Below, one piece after another: positions 43,092 through 53,058 of a stretch of 64,000 nt of DNA. The notes below the pieces were generated by a model. The model was not told the origin of the DNA and ran no database searches. It saw nothing but the letters and a program-made list of their open reading frames with translations. Every line of letters begins with the position of its first letter. Position 1 is the first letter of the stretch. Source of the DNA: Rossellomorea sp. AcN35-11 (GTDB taxonomy: Bacteria > Bacillota > Bacilli > Bacillales > Bacillaceae_B); NCBI GenBank assembly GCA_030388825.1, contig CP128835.1, forward strand, positions 1,978,001-2,042,000. The letters run 5' to 3'. The position numbers were made by a program, and so were the translations under genes.

Positions 43092-44864
43092 CTAACCCAA
43101 TGAAGCTATTGAAAGAGTGAAATGAAATTCAACCCCAGAATCCGTATTTTTAACACCATACTTACTGCCGTGATTATCTAAGATGGCTTTAACAATAACA
43201 AGACCTAATCCTGTTCCACCCGAACCTCTGTTTCTCGACTTTTCAATTCGGTAAAAACGATCCCATACTTTATCAATTTCTTCCTCTGGGATATTGGCAC
43301 CAACATTTTCAATGGATACTTTTACATCTACCATATTTTTTTCTATGAGAATTACTAGCTTTCCTCCTTTAGGTGAGTAGCGGATACCATTGTCAATTAG
43401 ATTACGTAAAACTTGTTTGACCATTCGCTTATCTCCGTAAACATTAACGGCCTCTAGTAGAAGCTTAACGGTCATTTCTTTTTCGCGGAGCTGGTGACTG
43501 AACAGCTCATGTACATTTTCTATAAGCTCCTTTAAATTAAAGACTTCCTTATTAAAATATTGACCGCCTGACTCTAGCTTTGAGAGCTCTAGCATATCTA
43601 AAACAAGTCTATTCATACTATCTATCTCTTCTAATATGACATCCAAATAGTAATCCTTTTTTTGCTCATATATTCCATCCTTAATGCCCTCCGCAAACCC
43701 TTTCATAATGCCTAAAGGGGTTTTTAACTCATGAGAAATGTTGGCTACAAATTCTCTTCGTATTCTTTCTTGCTGTCTTTCTTTTTCGATATCATCAACT
43801 AGCTGATTATTTGCTTTTTGAAGTTCATTTAAACTCAGGACTAAATTTTTTGAAAGGGTATTTAAACTTTCGGATAAACTCTCTAGCTCATCATTCGTCT
43901 TAATAGAAGATTCCTCAGTGAAGTCCAAGTTAGCCATTCGCTTTGCAGTTTCATTCATTTTAAGAAGGGGGGTAGAAATTTTTCTTGAGAACAAATAGGA
44001 AGACAAAACAATAAGTAAAAGAACGAAAATCGTCAAATACAAATTGAATTGATTCATGGTCTCGATCGTTTCATTAATAGGTTGAAGAGAGGTCATGACA
44101 AACAAATACTCTTGTTCGCCCTGACTATTTCGAATTGGATGAACAAAAATGATATTGTCAAGATTCGCTGCTTCATCGTTGTAACTGTAGTGAAAGACCT
44201 CTCCATCCTTTAAGTCCCTGAGCCCCTCGAAATCTTCGTAAAACCAATGATCAATCTCTGTCAGAAGAATTTCGTTTTTATAAATAAGTGCTTCCTCATG
44301 GATCAGTTCATTAAAAAATTCTATCTCACCCTCCAGCTTGATTACGTCCAAACCATCTGTGCTATACTCTTTGAAGAGTTGTTCATTATAATAATCGATT
44401 TCATCCGTTTCAACCAAAAAAGGTTCAATCGGTCCCCCCTCTTTCTCAGTAAAAAAACCTTCCAAGTAAATGTTAGACCCAATGAGTTCCTCAAAATCCT
44501 CATACGAGGAATAATCAAAAAAGGCCTCCGAAATCACCTCATAGAAATCCCCTTCTTCGTCACTTATCACTATCGTGTAATTATTCAAGGTTTCTGCTAA
44601 TCCACGGTCCGATGTCATAATGAGGGGTGAATTATTTTGTTCGATAAACCGATTGATCTCTTGTTTTTTCTCCGTCAATCCCCAGTCCGAATCTTTGTAT
44701 CGATCACTGAAAATATAAAGCCTTTCTTCTATTTGCTTAATCTTCTTATTTAGGTAAAAGTCACCAAGAAAGAGGATTTGAAATCCGATTTGTAATGCAA
44801 GAATGATTGAAAATAATCCAAACGAGAGGAAAAAGAGCTTCCTGGCCAGTCCTTTTTTCCTCAT
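43092..44864 (-). CDS. Sensor histidine kinase with a large outside domain
   Basis: A 590-residue EnvZ/PhoR-type kinase. Helix 1 at about residues 9-32 and helix 2 at about 275-297 bracket an extracellular domain of some 240 residues that is very rich in Asp and Glu. A HAMP linker follows, then the H-box NISHELKTPLG, N-box NLIDNGIRYSPKGG, and ATP sites GSGGTGLGLVIVK. It overlaps the regulator gene by four bases. The acidic sensor suggests a cationic ligand such as a metal or antimicrobial peptide; this is inference. It ends 240 bases from the IS remnant. Confidence 0.92.
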   Translation of the reverse strand: MRKKGLARKLFFLSFGLFSIILALQIGFQILFLGDFYLNKKIKQIEERLYIFSDRYKDSDWGLTEKKQEINRFIEQNNSPLIMTSDRGLAETLNNYTIVISDEEGDFYEVISEAFFDYSSYEDFEELIGSNIYLEGFFTEKEGGPIEPFLVETDEIDYYNEQLFKEYSTDGLDVIKLEGEIEFFNELIHEEALIYKNEILLTEIDHWFYEDFEGLRDLKDGEVFHYSYNDEAANLDNIIFVHPIRNSQGEQEYLFVMTSLQPINETIETMNQFNLYLTIFVLLLIVLSSYLFSRKISTPLLKMNETAKRMANLDFTEESSIKTNDELESLSESLNTLSKNLVLSLNELQKANNQLVDDIEKERQQERIRREFVANISHELKTPLGIMKGFAEGIKDGIYEQKKDYYLDVILEEIDSMNRLVLDMLELSKLESGGQYFNKEVFNLKELIENVHELFSHQLREKEMTVKLLLEAVNVYGDKRMVKQVLRNLIDNGIRYSPKGGKLVILIEKNMVDVKVSIENVGANIPEEEIDKVWDRFYRIEKSRNRGSGGTGLGLVIVKAILDNHGSKYGVKNTDSGVEFHFTLSIASLG

Positions 44865-45541
44865 TCATCCACCTCAAACCGATAACCAACTCCTATGACG
44901 GTTTGGATTTTAGTGGCCTGCGCTTTTAGTTTTCTTCTGATTTTTTTAATATGGGTATCCACCACGCGCTCATCACCAAAATAATCAAAGCCCCAAATGC
45001 GATTTAAAATCATTTCTCTTGATAGTACAGTCCCCTTATTCTCGATTAAATATAGAAGCAAGTCATATTCTTTCTGGGAAAACGCCAATTTTTCATCATC
45101 TATCTTAACGATCCGGGCATTTTTCAGTATTTCCATTCTTCCTATCTTTACAGTAGAACTGGCTTTCCCAAGAGTGCCATTTGCCCGCTTCAATAAATTC
45201 ACTGCTCTAGCCACTAATACTTTGGGGCTAATTGGTTTTGTCACATATTCATCTGCCCCAAGCTCCAGCCCCATCAATTCGTCCTCTTCATCCGAACGTG
45301 CTGTTAAAATGATGATTGGTACATCTGAATCTTTTCGTATCTTTTTGCATACAGACCACCCGTCCATGTTAGGCATCATAATATCCAATACAATAAGGTC
45401 AACATTCTCTTGTTCGAAAATCGTCAAGGCTTGCTGGCCATCCGAAGCCTCTATTACTGAAAAATGATTGGATTTCAAGTAATCAGAGATGATTTCCCGC
45501 ATTCGGTCCTCATCTTCAACGACTAATATTGTCTTGTTCAT
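44861..45541 (-). CDS. OmpR-family response regulator
   Basis: A 226-residue regulator: receiver with VVEDEDR, phospho-acceptor Asp53 in VLDIMMP, and KPISPKVLVAR; winged-helix C terminus with LIENKGTVLSREMILNRIWG, then DTHIKKIRRKLK. AGGAGG before the ATG. It is the second gene of an acyltransferase-regulator-kinase group, 84 bases behind the acyltransferase and separated from it by a terminator. Confidence 0.95.
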   Translation of the reverse strand: MNKTILVVEDEDRMREIISDYLKSNHFSVIEASDGQQALTIFEQENVDLIVLDIMMPNMDGWSVCKKIRKDSDVPIIILTARSDEEDELMGLELGADEYVTKPISPKVLVARAVNLLKRANGTLGKASSTVKIGRMEILKNARIVKIDDEKLAFSQKEYDLLLYLIENKGTVLSREMILNRIWGFDYFGDERVVDTHIKKIRRKLKAQATKIQTVIGVGYRFEVDE

Positions 45542-45590
45542 TGCAAGCCTCCTGTATTCATTATTTTACTTTAGTATATGTAAAATGCAA

Positions 45591-45616
45591 AAAGATAGAG
45601 CATATCCTCTATCTTT
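45591..45616 (-). terminator. Terminator of the acyltransferase gene
   Basis: Perfect 10-bp stem (AAAGATAGAG / CTCTATCTTT), 6-base loop, T-run on the minus strand. Confidence 0.8.
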
Positions 45617-45625
45617 AGCCTTAGC

Positions 45626-46678
45626 CTATAAAGTTGTACTTGGTACCGTATCGTGTTTTGGTGTCTTCTTCTTTCCGTAAAAACGAGTAAGTTTTCCTTG
45701 TATAATACGATCTACAGGTTTTTCAATCCAATAATGTATACCAATACTCAAAAGTGTAATGACACTTACACTAATGGTACACGCAACAGAATTTGAAAAT
45801 ACATCATATAACTCTAACTCTTCATATAGTTGCATCGAGAGAATAAGCAGTGGTAAATGTGCTAAGTATAGGGCATAAGAAGACTGCTCAAGCACCTTTA
45901 TGACACGTGGAATACGAATCTCTCTTGCTTGGTCTAAACCTGCACCTCCAATAATAAGGAAAAAGGCGGAGAAACCGAACAACACCTCCAAAGCGATGGA
46001 CTCATTTCCTGACATCATTACATACCACGTGTATCCATACCCACCTATACCTAAGGTCAGGAACCCGAAACCCCATTTAATTCGATATTTCCGTACAAGT
46101 ACCGCCGCAAAACAACCTAGTAAAAACTCAAAATTATACAGATTGAAGATTAGCTTAAAGACCATATTTTCTTCCGGCCAGAAATCAAAAAACAAAAGAA
46201 GAATCATAATGTTTATAACCGTTGTAAGGAAAGGAAGCTTAAACTCGGGCTTCCATAATAAAAGCGCAATGGCAAAGTAGAAAAAGACAATATGGCTTAA
46301 TGACCATGTTGTGTCTAAAATATGATTATCTGTTGGCAGGACGAAAAGAGATGGCAGCAGCCTTTCCATATCATATGGTTCCCACATCGCAAATTGCGAT
46401 AAACAGAAGTAGAAGATACTTAAAATCCAAACGAGTGGAAAAATCCTAGAAATTCGTCGAACTAAAAAACGACTTGCTTCACCTGACTGGCCGAATTTAT
46501 GGCTATATATGTAATAAAGAAGAAAACCACTCATTACAAAAAACAAATCCACCCCACCTGTTTTTTCAATATGGTGCATATTGAGTAGGTTTACTTCAAA
46601 AATTTGAGTAGCATGTAATAACAAAATTAGTATGGGGGCAATGGCTCGAAACGATTGAAGTAATCTTAACTTTTTCAT
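45626..46678 (-). CDS. Acyltransferase 3 (OatA/OafA-like) membrane protein
   Basis: A 350-residue integral membrane O-acyltransferase with about ten helices. LRLLQSFRAIAPILILLLHA carries the family R-x-x-H pattern in helix 1, GGVDLFFVMSGFLLYY the conserved G-x-x-F-FxxSGF, and FLVRRISRIFPLVWIL the R-R-x-x-R-I-x-P motif. No extracytoplasmic SGNH domain, so it is shorter than OatA. Such enzymes O-acetylate cell-wall or surface sugars; next to an envelope-type two-component system a role in wall modification is plausible. Confidence 0.88.
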   Translation of the reverse strand: MKKLRLLQSFRAIAPILILLLHATQIFEVNLLNMHHIEKTGGVDLFFVMSGFLLYYIYSHKFGQSGEASRFLVRRISRIFPLVWILSIFYFCLSQFAMWEPYDMERLLPSLFVLPTDNHILDTTWSLSHIVFFYFAIALLLWKPEFKLPFLTTVINIMILLLFFDFWPEENMVFKLIFNLYNFEFLLGCFAAVLVRKYRIKWGFGFLTLGIGGYGYTWYVMMSGNESIALEVLFGFSAFFLIIGGAGLDQAREIRIPRVIKVLEQSSYALYLAHLPLLILSMQLYEELELYDVFSNSVACTISVSVITLLSIGIHYWIEKPVDRIIQGKLTRFYGKKKTPKHDTVPSTTL

Positions 46679-46953
46679 AGAAGTATCTCTCCCTTATGTA
46701 ACTATAATTCATTTTTTCTAATGTAATATAGGGATGTGTACTCTATGTGTAAAAAAGTGGACAATTAGATAATTATATTAGATTTATTAGTCACCAGATG
46801 AAAAAACACCCGAATTTTTGAACCCTCTTTTAATAAGCCACTTCACTCAATACTTTCCGCTCGATTTTAACCCTTGGCCCTTAAATGCCATTATGAAAGT
46901 ATTTTTCTAAATAATTTTCCACTCATAGGCGAAGAAAGGTTCATTGTTATACA

Positions 46954-47451
46954 CGTTTTTTCCGTACTACTCCGGAGCAAGGAGCAAGTTTTGTTTTGGT
47001 GGATCGAGAAGAAGATAAAGGGCTACGATTGGATTTTCATTTTTCTAATCAAGGACACCCCATTGTCCCTGTAGCAAGAAAGGAACTACCAGGAAAAGTA
47101 AACCATTTACGTGGTTCCAATGAAAAGGAATGGTTGACAAACATTCCGACGTTTGAGGAAGTGGTTTACCAAGACATATGGCCAGGGATTGATCTTTATT
47201 TTTTCGGGAGAGAAGGGCAACTAAAATATGAATTTTTCGTTCAGCCTGGTGCAAGTATTGATACCATAAAGTTTGCTTATAGAGGGATGGATGGACTATC
47301 AATAGATGATGATGGCAATATCATCCTTCAAACCATGTTTGGGGAAATGATGGATAAGCGTCCAAGGAATATGAATGCGATTGTGATGGTAGCGAGTTTT
47401 AATGTTACTCAAGTAACTCGGGCTTTATTTAAGAACCCCCTTATTTCTTAA
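46954..47451 (+). pseudogene. Fragment of an SBBP/DUF7948-type surface protein
   Basis: The frame encodes TRFFRTTPEQGASFVLVDRE, GLRLDFHF, ARKELPGKVNHL, WLTNIPTFEEVVYQDIWPGI and DLYFFGREGQLKYEFFV: the N-terminal domain of secreted beta-propeller proteins with SBBP repeats. No start codon, signal peptide or downstream repeats are left, and the end degenerates after residue 150. Stretch 46679-46953 before it shows nothing else. Confidence 0.72.
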
Positions 47452-47602
47452 AGGTAGCAAAGACATTATTTACAGACGGAGACCCAACCGACAGATATAA
47501 TATGCCTCTTTATCGTGAATGTCTTGTAAGTCTCATAAAATCGAAGTCCAAGATCACGCAAACATAAATCGCCTGACTTTAAAGTTTCAAGACAGATGGT
47601 AC

Positions 47603-48007
47603 CTATCTTTTATCATTGTTTTTTCCTGGTTTACAGCATCCTAATGGATTACCATCAAGGTCATAAAATGTGAAAAATTTCATATTTCCTTCCCCGCCTA
47701 TAGAATTTACTTTTACCCCTTGATCAAGTAGTGCCTTATGTACTTCTTCAATGTCCGAAGGAATAAAATTATAATATTTTGCAACACCAAAATTATTCTC
47801 TGGAAATTCCATAGGTTTATGATTTGGTGTCCGAACAAGGCAGATAACTGTTTTTGATTCCTCTGCAATCTTCATAGTAACAGCCTCTTCTTCAACTTGT
47901 AATGTTGTACAGCCTAATTTTTCTTCATACCACTTTACAGAATCCGATAGGTTTTTCACAGGAATAAATACGCCTTCCATCCCTTTTAGTAGTGGTCGTA
48001 ACACCAT
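47603..48007 (-). CDS. VOC family (glyoxalase-like) protein
   Basis: A 134-residue vicinal-oxygen-chelate protein: FIPVKNLSDSVKWYEEKLGC opens the first beta-alpha-beta unit, and FFTFYDLDGNPLGCCKPG closes the second, with the metal-site D-P-D-G-N reading D-L-D-G-N. ATG with AGGGAG. Family members include glyoxalases, dioxygenases and antibiotic-binding proteins; the substrate is open. Confidence 0.85.
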   Translation of the reverse strand: MVLRPLLKGMEGVFIPVKNLSDSVKWYEEKLGCTTLQVEEEAVTMKIAEESKTVICLVRTPNHKPMEFPENNFGVAKYYNFIPSDIEEVHKALLDQGVKVNSIGGEGNMKFFTFYDLDGNPLGCCKPGKNNDKR

Positions 48008-48075
48008 AAAATCTCCCTCTTTCTATAGATTTAAATCACTTTACATTTTCTAGAGGAATCAATTGATTTCCTTCT

Positions 48076-48815
48076 TTACCATAAAATACTGGCATTAAAA
48101 AATGCGAGAACTTCATTTGGTGATTCATCATTTTTGGTCAATAATACTGGCTGTCGAAACATTGCTGCATAAGTGGCAACAGCAATTGCATCTAGGAAAT
48201 CATCTCCTCGAACGAAAATTGCTTGAGTTGACGTTTCCTTAATCACTTCTTTAGCTATATTTACATTAGTTTCATAACGTGTAGCTCCACTAATTCTTTG
48301 AATTTTTTCAACGACCAAACTCTTTAATTCATTTTCAATAGTATTGGATATGGCTCCCGTCCCACCATAATAAAAACATTCGAGGGGCTTACTCTACTAA
48401 TCTCACTCTTTTGTTCGCTTGTTAATGTATCAGATTTGATAATAGTATTGGAGCTTGTTTAAGTGCTGCAAGTGTAATCGCAGAAACACCGTCGGGAAAA
48501 CCCGCTCTATTTGCAAGGACTATCGTATCAGTTTCAAGTCCCCAATCACATATTTCCTTACTTATTAATGTTGAAGTCTGCAATCGATCGGAGCCTGTTA
48601 TTCGTTTAGTCTTAGGAGAAACGACTTGTTTAATTTCAGTGTTTGAATTGCCATTATTTTGATTCAGCCATTAATATAATTTGTTCCTAGACCAAGGTTG
48701 ACCTTTGTTGAAAAGCTAGTTCCGACATTATATTTTTGTGATAGGCATGAAGTTGAAATTGAGTTTTTATCGCCCGTAGAAGTACCCGATATTACTATGT
48801 TATTACTACTGTTTT
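48076..48815 (-). pseudogene. Decayed cell-wall-binding repeat 2 (CWB2) protein
   Basis: From about 48815 downwards the minus strand reads NIVISGTSTGDKNSISTSCL, then PKTKRITGSDRLQTSTLISK, TIVLANRAGFPDGVSAITLA, and ERISGATRYETNVNIAKEVI-like sequence ending FLDAIAVATYAAMFRQPVLL. RI-(S/T)G-x-(D/T)R-x-(E/Q)T at the start of each unit is the CWB2 hallmark. At least three frameshifts or stops separate the pieces and the final part of the last repeat is lost. Confidence 0.78.
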
Positions 48816-49010
48816 AAAAAATAAGTATATCTCCTACGTATAGTTTTTATTCATCTTACCTTCCCCCTTCATTTCCCCTAGTAAAATAGATTTAGAGTAC
48901 CAAAAAAATATATTATCACAGGCGCATATTTAATATTAGTTACTGTGTACCTCTCAAGTTTGAAATACTGTATAAACCAATCTTAAAAAGTGTGTTACTA
49001 TTTTTTTGAG

Positions 49011-49487
49011 GTGAGCACTCTGAAGAAGATTAAGAAGGAAACATTAATAATACTGGTAGCTATACTTATCGCAGCCCCAATTTCTTCTGTAATTATCGAA
49101 TGCTATGACTATTTTGTAGCTATGCCAAAATCTTACGATAAAGAATACTTAGAAGGGTACTATGAAGAATGGCCTATTTTGAGTTGGGTTTTAATTGTAA
49201 CTTTTTATAAAATTGCTATTTATGTAATTGTTGGCATACCCGTTACTTTACTGATAGATTTAGCGACGAAATTATTGAGAATTAGAAAAAATCTTAAAAT
49301 ATATCTTTTTCAATTACTTTTATACTCCAGCGTTTCAATAACAATGTTAGCCCTACTTACTAAGCAACTAAATTTTTGGAGTGAAATTGGTACATATGAA
49401 TTCCTTTATATATTTATTCCTGTGTTACTTTATTTTCATATACTATTTGTTATACGAAGCAAATTTAGAGGATCCAAAAAACTATAA
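49011..49487 (+). CDS. Small membrane protein, unknown
   Basis: About 158 residues with four helices (ETLIILVAILIAAPISSVII, LSWVLIVTFYKIAIYVIV, IYLFQLLLYSSVSITMLA, FLYIFIPVLLYFHILFVI). The start is unclear: GTG 49011 overlaps GAGGTGA, itself the only good ribosome binding site; a start at the CTG 9 bases on would suit that site better. AT-rich like the rest of the IS-bounded region. No family recognised. Confidence 0.55.
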   Translation: MSTLKKIKKETLIILVAILIAAPISSVIIECYDYFVAMPKSYDKEYLEGYYEEWPILSWVLIVTFYKIAIYVIVGIPVTLLIDLATKLLRIRKNLKIYLFQLLLYSSVSITMLALLTKQLNFWSEIGTYEFLYIFIPVLLYFHILFVIRSKFRGSKKL

Positions 49488-49581
49488 AATTAAAGCCAGC
49501 AAATCATTGCTGATAACACGGATATCAATTGTATAATAAGTGTGATCTGACTCGATCTGAATCTAAATTCTAACCTTAAGG

Positions 49582-49730
49582 GGTTCTATTGCAAAGTTTT
49601 TCTCTCAACGTTACACTTTTTGAAAATGACCGAGGAGAAATGGCGAATGAGATATTTTAAAGGAAAACAGTTCAAGAAAGATATTATTTTGGTAGCCGTC
49701 GGCTACTATTGTCGTTTTTCTTTGAGTTAT
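49582..49730 (+). mobile_element. Left-end remnant of an IS6-family element
   Basis: Terminal repeat GGTTCTATTGCAAAGTTTT (49582-49600; one mismatch to the right end at 42831-42849), then GAGGAG and ATG 49647 of the transposase (MRYFKGKQFKKDIILVAVGY, YCRFSLSY). After the codon for that Tyr the sequence switches to the alpha/beta-hydrolase remnant. Same orientation as the right-end remnant 7 kb upstream. Confidence 0.87.
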
Positions 49731-50176
49731 ATTATTCAATCCACATTTCATCTGTGTCTTGATGTAATACAGGTAAATCAAGCTTCTCTAATTCTTTTAA
49801 TTCAACAGATGTCGAGTCTACCAGAATTACTCCAGCCACTTTTTCAGGATGAACTTTAGCAAAGTGTTGAACACAAAGGCCCCCATAAGAATGTCCCATT
49901 ATATAAAAGGGTTCATCGATTCCGAAGTGATGGAGTATTTCAGCTAAATCACTAACGGTTGATGCAGTGTTTTGGATCCCGTTTCCAAGCTCACTTTCCC
50001 CCCAGTCCCTGCCGATGAAACGTTAGGACTCTACAGGTTTTATGTAACGTTTGTATGACCTCATACCACTCCTCAAAAGAACAGCCCATCCCTGTAAGTA
50101 CAACGAGCAGTGGACCTTTATCCCCCTTGAATTGCACTTCAATCTGGTGGTCATTGATCTTGATCAGTTGATTCAT
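49731..50176 (-). pseudogene. Alpha/beta hydrolase, truncated and frameshifted
   Basis: Starts at ATG 50176 (MNQLIKINDHQIEVQFKGDK), reaches FHRQGLG, and breaks at six G (near 50005). One base over it continues SELGNGIQNTASTVSDLAEI, FGIDEPFI, then after a second indel MGHSYGGLCVQHFAKVHPEK, where GHSYGG is the nucleophile elbow with its serine. The frame ends at the IS6 remnant before the catalytic Asp and His. Clearly inactive. Confidence 0.82.
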
Positions 50177-50414
50177 CCTTTTCAATCCTTTCCCTAACCA
50201 TCACGTAATACCAATTATTTCAAAAATTGTGGATTTGAGCAATGCTCTTGTGGCATGAACTGGCCGGGGATGTTTCTGCTGCTGAATGGAGAGATAAAAT
50301 GGTTAAGTTAAGCAAACTCGCTTCTAAGCTTGTGTGGCCGAATTTGAACAGAAGAAGGATTTTTCCTTCCCATTTCAGAATACATAATGAAATAGGAATG
50401 GAAGGAGAATGGGT

Positions 50415-51515
50415 ATGAATGGTGAAAAACAGATTTTAGAGTGGTTCACTCATTTTCATGCTCACCCGGAAGTGAGCTGGAAGGAGTATGAAACGACGAA
50501 TAAGATTGCAGGGATCCTGGATGGGCTGAATGTAAGCTACAGAAGGTTTTCAGATGTGACAGGCTTGATCGCGGAGATTGGTGAAGGGGAAGAGGTGACG
50601 GCTGTACGCGCGGATATCGATGCCCTGTGGCAAGAGGTGAACGGAGTTATGCAGGCGAATCATTCCTGTGGCCATGATGCCAATATTGCCATCGTTCTCG
50701 GAGCACTTCTTTATTGCCTTGTGGACCCTCCAAAGAACAAGCGGATCAGGTTCATTTTTCAGCCTGCAGAGGAGAAGGGGAATGGGTCGCTTACTATGAT
50801 TGAGAAAGGGGCACTTGAGAATGTCTTTTATTTATTCGGGGTCCATTTGAGACCGAAAGAAGAATTGAATCATGGATCGTTTTCGCCTTCCATTTATCAT
50901 GGAGCAGGCATATACATGGAAGGGAAAATAAAAGGGGTGGATGCACACGGTGCGCGACCCCATCAGGGGAAGAATAGTATTGATGTCTTGACGGCCATTC
51001 ATTCATTTTTAAAAACGATCTATTTGTCTCCATTTGAATCGTATTCTGCAAAACTGACAAAGATCGCTGCAGGAGGGGAGAATTTAAATATCATTCCAGG
51101 AAATGCGGAGTTTGCAATTGATGTACGTGCCCAGAAGAATGAGGTGATGGAAGAAATACAGCACCGTCTCCAGGAGGGGGTCGATGGCATTGCCAAGCTG
51201 TATGGAGTCACGATTGAGTATGAATGGACAGACTATACACCTGGCGCACAAGTATCGGACGATGCTGAGGCCATCACGAGGGAAGCGATTCGATCCATCG
51301 CGGGTGAAGAAGCATTAGCTCCGCCGGTCATTACATCGGGCAGTGATGATTTTCATTTTTACACGATCAAACATCCGAATTTGAAGGCGGCGATGATAGG
51401 GGTCGGTGCGGATTTGACTCCCGGGCTACATCACCCTGAAATGAAGTTTAATGTTTCAGCGCTGAATCAAGCTGCAAAAATAGTAGCCGAGACGTTAAAA
51501 AAGGCATCACTCTAG
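50415..51515 (+). CDS. M20 family amidohydrolase
   Basis: A 366-residue metal-dependent hydrolase of the hippurate-hydrolase type. Metal ligands are visible: HSCGHDANIAIV (Cys and His), FQPAEEKGNGS (catalytic Glu pair), VDAHGARPHQGKNSID, and GSDDFHFY near the end with HHPEMKF. ATG 50415 has AAGGAG seven bases upstream; an ATG two codons earlier is too close to it. Upstream of an antiporter gene and near a dipeptide-epimerase-like gene, it may hydrolyse an N-acyl amino acid or dipeptide. Confidence 0.9.
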   Translation: MNGEKQILEWFTHFHAHPEVSWKEYETTNKIAGILDGLNVSYRRFSDVTGLIAEIGEGEEVTAVRADIDALWQEVNGVMQANHSCGHDANIAIVLGALLYCLVDPPKNKRIRFIFQPAEEKGNGSLTMIEKGALENVFYLFGVHLRPKEELNHGSFSPSIYHGAGIYMEGKIKGVDAHGARPHQGKNSIDVLTAIHSFLKTIYLSPFESYSAKLTKIAAGGENLNIIPGNAEFAIDVRAQKNEVMEEIQHRLQEGVDGIAKLYGVTIEYEWTDYTPGAQVSDDAEAITREAIRSIAGEEALAPPVITSGSDDFHFYTIKHPNLKAAMIGVGADLTPGLHHPEMKFNVSALNQAAKIVAETLKKASL

Positions 51516-51574
51516 TTGTAAGCGGTACCAAAAATGGATTGACTACTCCAACTTCTGCCCTTATGATACTCATA

Positions 51575-51597
51575 TAGCGACTATTTAGCGACAATTA
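51575..51597 (+). promoter_or_regulatory. Direct-repeat operator before nhaC
   Basis: TAGCGACTATTTAGCGACAATTA: two AGCGAC units 11 bases apart, one helical turn. The same pattern is found at 54344-54365 between the regulator and epimerase genes. It lies 40 bases before the nhaC start. Confidence 0.65.
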
Positions 51598-51634
51598 GGA
51601 ATAGTCAAAAAAGTGGTCTCGAGGGGGAAGTTGG

Positions 51635-53053
51635 ATGAAAAAAGAAATGTCTTTTTTGCTGGCAATCATACCATTGCTTGTCATGATTACTGTAATGGCT
51701 ATTACAATTGTAGTTTTGGAGCAGGGGCCACACATTCCGCTGATCATCGGTACAGTCACGGCTGCACTTGTCGCCTGGTTTTCAGGGTTCAAGTGGAAGG
51801 ATATAGAGGAGGCGATGTATAAGGGAATTCGTCTTGCTTTACCTGCCGTAGTCATCATCATGCTTGTAGGATTGACGATCGGTGCTTGGATTGGCGGTGG
51901 AATCGTGGCGACGATGATCTATTATGGTCTGAAGATGATCACTCCTTCGCTTTTCCTTTTAACGATTGCCGTCATCTGTGCGGTTGTGTCCCTGGCTATC
52001 GGAAGTTCCTGGTCAACAATGGGGACAATCGGTGTTGCAGGCATGGGAATCGGCATAAGTATGGGAATACCTGCTCCGATGATTGCGGGTGCCATTATCT
52101 CCGGGGCTTATTTCGGTGATAAGATGTCGCCGCTGTCAGATACAACGAACCTGGCTTCGGGACTGACCAACACGGATCTTTTTGTACATATCCGTCATAT
52201 GCTTTACACAACGATCCCGGGCTTTGTGATTGCCCTGGCTGTGTATGCTTATTTAGGAAGAAACTTTGGAGCAAACGGAGTTAATACAACGGACATTGAA
52301 AAAACGATCGGGGTATTGCAGGACAGCTTTGTCGTTTCACCATTTTTACTCATAGTACCACTGCTTGTCATTGTGCTCGTTGCGCGAAAAGTTCCTGCCA
52401 TCCCGGCTCTGATAGTGGGAATCATTCTTGGGTTCGGAGCTCAGGTATTCATCCAGCATGATTCGTTTGCGGATGCTGTTTCGGCTCTTCAAAGCGGGTA
52501 CGTGATTGAGACGGGAAATACGATGGTCGATGATCTGTTTTCACGCGGAGGCCTTGATTCAATGATGTACACGGTCTCGATGACGATTGTAGCGATGACC
52601 TTTGGAGGGATCTTGGAGCACACCGGTATGCTTCGTGCCATCGTCAACCAGATTCTTAAGGTGACAAAAACAGCGAAAGGCTTGGTGGCTTCTACTGTGG
52701 TTTCTTGTTTTGCCACGAATGCATCCTGCTCTGAACAGTATATTTCTGTCGTGGTGCCTTCAAGGATGTATGCGAATGCCTATAAGGAAAAAGGGCTGCA
52801 TTCGAAGAATCTGTCGCGTGCCCTTGAGGATGGGGGGACGTTGACATCCGTCTTCATCCCATGGAATACATGCGGGGTCTTCATCTTCGGAACCCTCGGG
52901 GTCCATGCATTTGATTATGCACCATATGCGGTGTTGAATTTAGCTGTGCCGATCATTTCCATCATCTATGCCTTCACGGGCTTCAGCATCACCAAGCTGA
53001 GTGAAACGGAAATGAAAGCAGCGGAGCAGGAGGATGCCACTCTTTCCTCCTGA
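51635..53053 (+). CDS. nhaC: NhaC family Na+/H+ antiporter
   Basis: A 472-residue carrier with about 11 helices. AIGSSWSTMGTIGVAGMGIG, GAIISGAYFGDKMSPLSDTT and CSEQYISVVVPSRMYANAYK are the typical NhaC membrane-pore segments. ATG with AGGGGGAAG. Family members exchange sodium for protons, or in related cases malate/lactate for amino-acid-like ions. The presence of the regulator's operator in front suggests that it handles a substrate of the neighbouring enzymes, not only pH balance. Confidence 0.9.
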   Translation: MKKEMSFLLAIIPLLVMITVMAITIVVLEQGPHIPLIIGTVTAALVAWFSGFKWKDIEEAMYKGIRLALPAVVIIMLVGLTIGAWIGGGIVATMIYYGLKMITPSLFLLTIAVICAVVSLAIGSSWSTMGTIGVAGMGIGISMGIPAPMIAGAIISGAYFGDKMSPLSDTTNLASGLTNTDLFVHIRHMLYTTIPGFVIALAVYAYLGRNFGANGVNTTDIEKTIGVLQDSFVVSPFLLIVPLLVIVLVARKVPAIPALIVGIILGFGAQVFIQHDSFADAVSALQSGYVIETGNTMVDDLFSRGGLDSMMYTVSMTIVAMTFGGILEHTGMLRAIVNQILKVTKTAKGLVASTVVSCFATNASCSEQYISVVVPSRMYANAYKEKGLHSKNLSRALEDGGTLTSVFIPWNTCGVFIFGTLGVHAFDYAPYAVLNLAVPIISIIYAFTGFSITKLSETEMKAAEQEDATLSS

Positions 53054-53058
53054 CCCGA

